Assembly: GCF_051020765.1 (NCBI RefSeq)
Contig: NC_134941.1
Location: forward strand, 3,906,001-3,970,000
Direction of reading: 5' to 3'
Source: Lasioglossum baleicum
Lineage: Eukaryota; Arthropoda; Insecta; Hymenoptera; Halictidae
Length of the DNA stretch: 64,000 nt
Below the pieces are notes generated by a model, which was not told where the DNA came from, did no database searches, and saw nothing but the letters and a program-made list of their open reading frames with translations. Within the stretch, counting starts at the first letter, position 1; each line of letters begins with the position of its first letter. Both the position numbers and the translations under genes were made by a program. Positions 57,105-64,000 of the stretch are shown in pieces.

Positions 57105-57329
57105 TTAACACTAAACCTACCACTGCCGTTCAAATGACTGGTTTCATATTTTTCGTCTTACAATTATTGAAATTACGAAGTTGTTTAAATGGCAATTGAT
57201 TCGATAAATTTCTTTATCCAAGCACATATTGTAATTGAAGTTACACAAAATCTAAATAAATAGAGCCTTGTCATTTTTGTAAGCTAAAACATTTTAATCG
57301 CTTTTAGTACTCGGTAGGTTTAGTGATAA
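57105..57329 (+). mobile_element. TTAA-flanked element (CACTAAACC family), reference copy
   Basis: The left edge is TTAACACTAAACCTACCACT. The right edge is CGGTAGGTTTAGTG then ATAA, a TTAA with one change. The body of 217 bp is uninterrupted and sets the standard for the split copies. Its palindrome is decayed to CCGTTCAAATGACTGG. Confidence 0.8.
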
Positions 57330-57339
57330 GAAGGAAGGG

Positions 57340-58410
57340 AATGATTTACTGCAGTTGAAAATGGATCGTACGTGATGTGAAGGTGTATAGAAATTATATA
57401 ATAAATATGTATATGTGTGCCGCAGAATTAACTTATCGTTCTCTTAAAATATTATGATAAAGTTTTTGCGTTATCAAACTGATATGGTTTAATATTATAG
57501 CTTAATTTCTCAGTCAGATGGATTTACATGTGCAATGCTATTGACGAAGCGGTTGGAAAAGAAATTGTTGACCCTTTGACCTTGAAATTAATTGATGGAT
57601 TAATTCATTAATTTCATTTGTTTAAGAGTGAATGATTCTACTTCGTAATAGATTGTATGCTATTTTTCACGATTTTAAATGTTATTATGAAAGATGATGT
57701 TCCACGAATGTTATCATGAATCATCCCTCATTGAGGATCTATTATATTTATACATATTTTTCAACTAGAAATGTACGAGAGAGAAAGTACTCTCTCTCTA
57801 CGTTTCCCGTACACAACGTGTTAACAAGGTAGAGGAATCCTAAAAATGGAGGCATGATGTTCTTGAGCTGAAATTGGATCGCACGTGTTGCAGACAAGTT
57901 TGTAGTAAATCATTCCACTTCTTCTTACTAAAAAGAGGATTCACAGATGGTTTTCTTCAGCGAGAACCTAATCGCATGTACCTCGGAGAGTTTGCGTAAA
58001 TCGCTACATTTTCGTTTTGCCATGGAAAAGGAATTCTAAAAATACAGGGATGCCCTTCTTCGGTGAAAATCACCGTACGTGTTGCAGAGGGATTCGCGAG
58101 ACTACTGTGTTATCTTTTTATCAAGAAAGAATAATTTCAAAAACGATGGAATAGTCTTCTTTCACGTAAATCTGATTACTGCGTTGCAGACGAGTTCGCG
58201 TGATCGCTGTATTTGCTTTTCATCAAGGAGGAATTCTGAAATTGAAGTAGGAGGGAGTGTTCTGTAAAAATCTGCCGCGTCGGAGTTGGCGTGTTGGTAA
58301 ATTACTATATTCTCGTTTTACGAGGCGGGAGGAACTTTAAATCGAAAGGAATGATCTTGTGCGGTGGAAATTCGATCGCACGTGTTACGGAGGAGTTCAG
58401 GCGAAACAGT
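57340..58410. repeat. Decayed tandem array, period about 100 bp
   Basis: CGCACGTGTTGCAGA-like words start at about 57880, 57973, 58074, 58176, 58273 and 58377, spaced 93 to 104 bp. Each is followed by GTTCGCG or TTTGCG with a TTTTCATCAAG- or TTTTGCC-type block, and preceded by GGAATTCTAAAAAT-type text. A related single unit lies at 57340-57385. The units are strongly diverged, so the array is old. Confidence 0.65.
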
Positions 58411-60725
58411 TAACGTAATAACTAATAATTTTCGAGGAAGTGCCTACAAGTTTCTGGCCGCGTGGTCCCTTGGTCAGATGTTTCAAGATCTAAACGCGGC
58501 CAGGATGCCAGGGCTCGATTGTGTGTACCTACGTTACTCGCGAGAACTAAGCTCCCTGCCGCCGCTCCGTTCGAGCGTTGAACGGAGGTTAGCCATGGAG
58601 TCCTTTCGCCATCAAACGAAGTTTAACCGTGAGGTCCTTGGAGTTGATTGGCTAAGCTGTCTGTTAAAGTCCATTTAATACTTAAACTAAACTGCCTGAA
58701 CTGCCAGCGAAACGGGTTAAACGGTAGCTTGTAAACTGATCCGAAGTTTCTGACGGGATTTATGGGACATCTGAGGAATCATTCCCCGACACCTGGATAT
58801 TGAAATGCATCTGATTTGCAATTCATCCCCGCAAAGCGGATACTTGGCGATCATTAGCGACGTATGGCTGAATCGGGCTCGCATTTCATGCTCCCCTACC
58901 AGCCGGTTTCCGCGAGCCAGATTTTTAAAATGAATCATTTAGGATTCTAATGAATCCCCCGAGAGATTAATCATCGCTGGACTCTTCTAGACATCTATGT
59001 ATTTGATTACAGAATTATACAATGTGGATGAATTAATTTGAATGTGGTATTGAACTAGTTTTAAAATTTTAATTATCTGTTTTTTCTCTATTCTACGCCA
59101 TAGAAGGGCATAGCTAGATAAGATGGCCAAGTATCCTTGAACCAAATTGAATGGTCATTCGATAGAGCATCAAGGAAAAATATATTATACTAAGTTTTAA
59201 CCCTACATCTCGACCAGCGGGTAGTTACAGAGTAAAGTGGAAAAATCAGTTCTTACTGTATTTTCACTACTTAATCATTTGCGAAAATTCTGGAAAATAC
59301 ATGGGTACATATACTGAAATTCGTTTCAGATTTTTAAGTCGAAAATCCTTGTTGTAAAATTCAAACACCTCGAAAAAAAACCAGAAAATGCAGATTTGGT
59401 ATTGAGCTTTAAGAGCAACGTTATTTATATTTTTACAGTACCGGTGTATTGTTGTAAGTATTGTTCATGAAGTTTTCAAAATTATGTCCCCGGCTACACG
59501 TTTATTTCTGTGCGATGAAGAACAGAGGCTGCAGTACATTCTTTTGTAATCGGAAAGTTTTTGTGTTTATATTCTAGAAAAAGATTATACATTCTTTCTT
59601 GTTCCATTTAACTGCCCGGGGCTGTTCCGCTCGCCCCCTAATTGACCTTTACAAACAAAAATAAGTCGTACCGTATTTCTAAGCCTAATTCGTCAAGGAA
59701 TATTCACAATAGATTCGCTTAGAGAAGCTGTCAAGACGAAACAAGGCAGCGATATCTTCCATAACATTATCACAGTTCGCTCGCATCCCGAGGGTTCGCT
59801 GTAACAACAAAGTGTCGCCATTTGCAATTACGCGCGCCGTAGAGAGCATCCTCGAAATCGTTCCATCTTCTCGGGAACGTAATTTCTCGGGCTGGATACG
59901 TGTAAGAATCTAATTAATCGTTTTCGCAATTACACTCGCTCTCATTCTTACGGACCAATGGGGTCCCGTTGAACCGTTTGTATTCGGGAATCTCGCGTCC
60001 CGTGTCGCAGTTCACGCTACCCCGGCGAAAGGGGATTAAACGAGACAACGGGGTCCGAAACAAGATCCCAAAGAAAGATAAACTGGGGTTTCAGAGCGGA
60101 GAGTGTTGTTCGCGGATTGACGATCTCGCATCAGCCGTTAATCCACGTTTTATGACGGTGGCGCGCGTCGCGCAGCCCTTTTAAACTGCCACGGAATCGC
60201 GGCGTCATTCATCGCGTAATCCTTGCCAGGATAGCAATTAACGGTAATTATACTTTATTACACGGGCTCGGGACCCCCATCCTCGGATTATTTCGTCGCG
60301 GCAGTTTCATTTGGCAGTCGCTTCTGACGCGGACAGCTCGCCCGTTCAACTAACTTCACGTATTGACGCCAGGTACTCGGATTAATTAGGGGCTAAACTG
60401 TTGTCTCTCCTAATTTGTTGATCTTCCCGATTGAGCCACCCCCAGCAATTATATGGCAATCATTAAAATAGTATTTTTCCATTCGTTTCAATCACATGAT
60501 TGTGTTGTTAACAATAGAGGTACTAAATTGACCCAATTCTGAATTGTTTATCCAACAATTGGGGGCATGCTGGTAACAAAGAGTGAGGTTATCTCAAGCT
60601 CTTCCGTCACATTAATTTCCATTGAACTGAAATAAAATTCTACTATCTTGTAACCGTATAAGTTTTAAGAAAAGAGTACATCTTTCAACTGCTTGTGTAG
60701 AAATACAGTTGTTTATAATTTGTAT
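58411..60725. other. Mixed DNA with GC-richer parts, no gene
   Basis: 58430-58970 and 59620-60400 are GC-richer with TAAT cores. The 104-codon frame at 58364-58678 begins within the tandem array and matches nothing. The rest is AT-rich. Confidence 0.35.
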
Positions 60726-60729
60726 CGTA

Positions 60730-60930
60730 TTAGATGATTGCATAAGTTCGTGCCCGATTTTCATAGATGTTATGAACCGTACTGTAAAAAAGAATTAAAT
60801 CTACGATAAAATTATTTCTACAATTAGAACAGAATGGTGACTATATAATTGATTAATAAAGCTGTATTCTTCAAAATTTAACCATTGAATTTTATTTTCA
60901 AATCGGGCACGAACTCATGCAATCATCTGA
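60730..60930. mobile_element. mariner-like 201-bp non-autonomous element
   Basis: The ends TTAGATGATTGCATAAGTTC and, in complement, TCAGATGATTGCATGAGTTC agree at 29 of 31 bases through GTGCCCGATTT. TA stands at both edges (60728-60729 and 60931-60932). The interior is AT-rich and non-coding. Confidence 0.8.
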
Positions 60931-60932
60931 TA

Positions 60933-61997
60933 TTATATAAAGTATCATACTGTATTGAAACGTCTGTGCAGTACTGCCAAATAATCTCTTCCTTGATATT
61001 TAAATTGCATTAATAAAAGATTGTACTTCATGAGGGTCAATGAAATACTTACTCATCAGTAGACTGTGGACTTTCAAGTAAAGATTAAAATAATGTCGCC
61101 GTATCGATCCCCTCTGGATCCCCTAAAATGATTAAAGAAGGAAAGAAGTAGCCCCACAAGTGGCTCTCGTGTTTTGCAATAGATACAGACAATTTTTACG
61201 TTGCCCACAGTATGCTAATTACATTCGCAAACAGTCTTCCGCTCCTCTTGAGAACCGCTTTTTCAAGTTGAGTCACGTTTGCAGCGAGGGTGCGGGATTA
61301 TTTGATCGGGAACGACGCTCGACACTTTTACACAGAGAGTCCATAGGTCCCACAATGGTGGTCGTCTGGAACGTCGACCGCAGGTTACTAAATTATAGAC
61401 TGGGGAACTTTCCAAGATTTATTTCGCGTGGAAGGTGCGCATGACAATCGCTCCTCCCCAGGTTGCGAGGGTCAGGAGGTCGTGCCCAAGAGACCCACAT
61501 TTCTCTCCTCGCCTCTTTACCGGTTCCCTTGGCTTCTTTTTCCTCTGTCGTATTATATACCGTCGTCTTATCTTATCCGCAGCTCTTTCAGCCTCCGTTC
61601 GGTGTCATATTTCAGGAACCGTTTTACCCTTATCTCGCGTCCCAGTGTTTCACAACCGCGAAGCATCGCCGTCGAGCTTATCAAAACGGAGACGTCCGAG
61701 ACGTACCGATGCGAACTTTAGCAAGATCGTTAAGTGCGATCCGATGTTCCTAACGGTGGATTCCGTGGATCAGGCTACCAGTTAGCTATCTTTCGGCGGC
61801 TATCGACGGGTTTTGGACACGGTGACACCAGAATAGAAAGCTGATCAACAACTGATAGAACCTACAGTTACCGACTGGAAAATGTACCATAAATCGGATT
61901 TCGAGTTAAACGAGGACGTCGTCGATCGAGAAATTCTGTAATTTACGACTCACTGGAAAATTAATGATCATCGGAATTTAACCACTGCAATCACGAT
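60933..61997. other. GC-richer island, several frames open at once
   Basis: 61428-61785 is open in all three plus-strand frames (97, 116 and 96 codons), which argues against coding. No domain is recognised. Confidence 0.4.
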
Positions 61998-62150
61998 ATG
62001 TCTACGGCTGTCGACGACTGTCCCAAATGTGGACATGATTGGACGCATCGTCCGATCGTGATGCTCCAAGCTGACCTCGTCAAAGGACATATTAAGTTCA
62101 CAGTTCAGTTAGCGAACGGTACTGTATCGTGTCACGTAGATGACGGCTGA
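61998..62150 (+). CDS. Possible 50-residue small ORF, function unknown
   Basis: An ATG at 61998 opens 50 codons ending in TGA at 62148-62150. The frame is blocked upstream by a TGA at 61965, so no N-terminal extension is possible without splicing, and no AG acceptor is seen in between. The product has a C-P-K-C-G pair (Cys8, Cys11) with His13 and His17 close by, and a later Cys45-His46, so a zinc-binding knuckle is conceivable. There is no signal peptide or membrane segment. AATAAA stands about 8 bases after the stop, which would suit a polyadenylation signal. Frames of this length are common by chance in 64 kb, and the sequence around the ATG is not a strong start context. I do not recognise a family, and chance is the more likely explanation. 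Confidence 0.2.
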   Translation: MSTAVDDCPKCGHDWTHRPIVMLQADLVKGHIKFTVQLANGTVSCHVDDG

Positions 62151-63694
62151 CGTTGATGAATAAAGAAAGCACTGACTTCAACTTCATATACTATCTTCCA
62201 CTTACTCCATTGCCAGCTTCAAAAGCGTTGTTAACCTTCTACAATGGCGGACCTAGTGCAAAGATTCCTTACAACTTATTATTTTTATCTACATTAGGAG
62301 AAAGAAAACCATGTTTTATGGTCTGATCAAAATTATAAATTGTGACATAATTTATTAACCCTCCTATTCAAGGGGTGCAATTTTCTTTTGATATAAGACG
62401 ACGATGTCTCCTTCGAAATAACAAAATCTCTATTTCTTTTTCTTTTTCTGAAGTTGTCTGCTGGACACTGCTTAGTGCCAGAAGGAGAAGGTCTGCCGGA
62501 ACCTAGAAACTCTCAGTCCACTCAAAAACAATGTCAAAGCCGAATAGCTACCCTCATCCGCAATACGTCAAGAGACGTTCCGAACCATCGTCTTGTATCG
62601 AAAACTGTATTCGATCGCCTCGGAGCACGATAAGATAAAATTTTCTACATTCCCTACTCACCTTTAATCCACCTTTTTCCCTGTTACACCATCAACCAAA
62701 AGCTGTATGGTTCAGGCAGATGGACGGAGAACAAGTTCCGCGTGACATTCTGAAACGACATTTCGCCTGCTGTAGATCGCGCCACGGCGGCAACATAATA
62801 AAATTATTCCGCAAAGTCACGGGCTCCCAGTTAATTCGATTTGATCAATATTTTCAAATCAAATTACCCGGCAAGGTTATTCGAAATTCCCAGTCCTCGC
62901 GTCCACTTTCGGTTCGTTTAAAGCGGGCGCGTCCGACGCGGTGCACGCTCCCGCACTTGTCATTATTTAATTTAATCGTCAATTGGAGTTAGCCGAAGGG
63001 AGAGTGAGAAGGGCTCGACAGATAGAGAGAAATGCAGGAGGAGAGTCCAACTCGGAGACGAGAAATTTCACGAACGCCGCGCGGCGCGTCCTCTGAAGCT
63101 CACACTATTTCATGCAGACTGGTGGATCTGTGAAATTGAAGAGGATAATTAGCCGTTTAAGGCTTTTTCATCCGACCCCGGCAAATTGCTGCCGCGGCCA
63201 CGCTAGAATTTGTTTTCCGCCCCGGAGTCGAAATCGTCCCTGGAAAACCCGTATGCTCCGGCGTCCGCAGTTGTAAGTCGGTTTTTTTTTCAAACTACGA
63301 AATTCTAGCGAACACACACACACACACCCATGCCCCGTAATGCAGTTTGCGCTCGTTTTTTTGCGACGCGGTCCCTTTAAACGCGCGCACTATGTACACT
63401 GTCAAAGTTGGACAGGAATTTAATATAGTGTCGTGTCCGCCGAGCTTCAGTGCTAAGAAAACTAAACGAAATTGAATGATTCTTTGCGCTTTCTATGCGT
63501 CCGAGGATTGAAGCGTATGTTGCTTCAAAGATTTTTGTGTTCTTCCTTGTTCATTTTTGATTTTATTACGGGGAACGTCTTTTATTGCTTTACGTAAGAA
63601 TAGTCTTTGTTGCAACAAACAGTTTCCTCATTTTTAAATCTTGTTAAAATAATACATATTCCTTTTAATACTTTATCGAGCATAGTTATGTATA
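62151..63694. other. AT-rich spacer, then a GC-richer island
   Basis: 62700-63420 is CpG-rich. The 90-codon frame at 62720-62992 has no recognised motif. A CA run lies at 63313-63327. No gene. Confidence 0.4.
63313..63327. repeat. CA dinucleotide run
   Basis: About seven CA units form a simple microsatellite in GC-richer DNA. Confidence 0.7.
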
Positions 63695-63820
63695 TATTAG
63701 GTTGTTGCATATACGAAATGTCCGATTCCAGAATGCGACTCTTAGAAAACGTTTCGATCAAGAAATGCTACTACAGTCTATAAGTTTATTGTATAAAACT
63801 TTGAGGTAGAAAGCTCATCC
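63695..63820 (+). mobile_element. mariner-like end without a partner
   Basis: TA is followed by TTAGGTTGTTGCATATACGA, a typical mariner start. No matching right end is found before the TTAA element at 63821. The partner may lie beyond the window if that element inserted into this one. Confidence 0.45.
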
Positions 63821-64000
63821 TTAACACTAAACGTACCACGACCGGTCAAACGACCGCTTCTAGATTTTTTATTTCACAATTACTGAAATTATAAAGATGC
63901 TTTTATAAGAAATAATTCAATAAATATCTTTATTAAAGCACGTATTATAATAAGAATCGCGCAAAGTCTAAATAAATTAATTCTTGTCATTTTTGTAAGG
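63821..64000 (+). mobile_element. TTAA-flanked element (CACTAAACC family), cut by the window edge
   Basis: It starts TTAACACTAAACGTACCACG with the near-palindrome CCGGTCAAACGACCGC. The interior follows the family to TTGTCATTTTTGTAAGG. By comparison with 57105-57329, roughly 40 bp should lie beyond the window. Confidence 0.75.

Noticed and set aside
61428..61785. Overlapping frames of 97, 116 and 96 codons
   Set aside because: All three plus frames are open over the same DNA. A possible splice acceptor (TTTCAG at about 61610-61615) exists, but there is no supporting exon structure.

Overview
The window looks like nuclear DNA of an insect, most probably a hymenopteran. The reasons are general: there is no operon-like gene packing, AT-rich stretches dense in degenerate DNA transposons alternate with GC-richer islands that carry no open gene, and the transposon types (Tc1/mariner, hAT, TTAA-target elements, a Transib-like element, non-LTR debris) are those of insect chromosomes. 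I recognise no intact protein-coding gene, tRNA, rRNA, known microRNA or CRISPR array. The window is best read as a gene desert or the inside of a very long intron. The open frames present are short, often open in several frames at once over GC-rich DNA, and match no family I know. The only coding traces I would write down are a decayed non-LTR retrotransposon C-terminus (12708-12826, minus strand) and one weak 50-codon frame at 61998-62150. Layout: GC-richer islands without genes lie at about 3.2-4.3, 5.0-5.7, 6.1-7.1, 7.75-7.92 with 9.22-9.86, 11.1-11.5, 17.9-18.7, 21.7-22.3, 23.8-24.3, 24.8-25.5, 26.6-27.3, 32.9-33.4, 33.7-34.4, 47.5-48.1, 48.9-49.3, 54.3-54.7, 58.4-60.4 and 61.1-63.4 kb. 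Between them the AT-rich DNA is largely transposon-derived. The main families are: (1) a short terminal-inverted-repeat family whose ends read roughly TAGACTGCGGATYTTTATGC, with about 18 copies or fragments from 1.7 to 51 kb; (2) a TTAA-flanked family ending CACTAAACCTACC with a subterminal palindrome CCGGTCATTTGACCGG, at 12.5, 20.9, 21.1, 28.2, 57.1 and 63.8 kb plus two stubs at 32.4 and 32.8 kb; (3) two further TTAA-flanked short elements (30.0 and 41.7 kb) and a TTAA-flanked foldback (21.3 kb); (4) three hAT-like elements with 8-bp target duplications (28.4, 40.9, 48.4 kb); (5) mariner-like short elements (52.8, 60.7 kb and an end at 63.7 kb); (6) a nested pair of Tc1-like elements (34.4-35.1 kb); (7) several long hairpins (8.1, 17.3, 39.1, 51.2, 55.2 kb); and (8) several decayed tandem arrays (14.1, 29.3, 32.1, 37.8, 40.3, 43.2 and 57.3-58.4 kb). 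The most striking object is a 1294-bp element at 7926-9219. Its 33-bp inverted ends are nearly identical and begin CACAGTG, the heptamer of V(D)J recombination signals, and it is flanked by a perfect 5-bp CGCCG duplication. That combination is the signature of Transib, the transposon superfamily from which RAG1 derives. Other insertions can be read in sequence as well: one element has a paralogous empty site inside the window, and two copies of family 2 are split by later insertions with their target duplications still legible. I found no new multi-gene system; the interest here is transposon structure.
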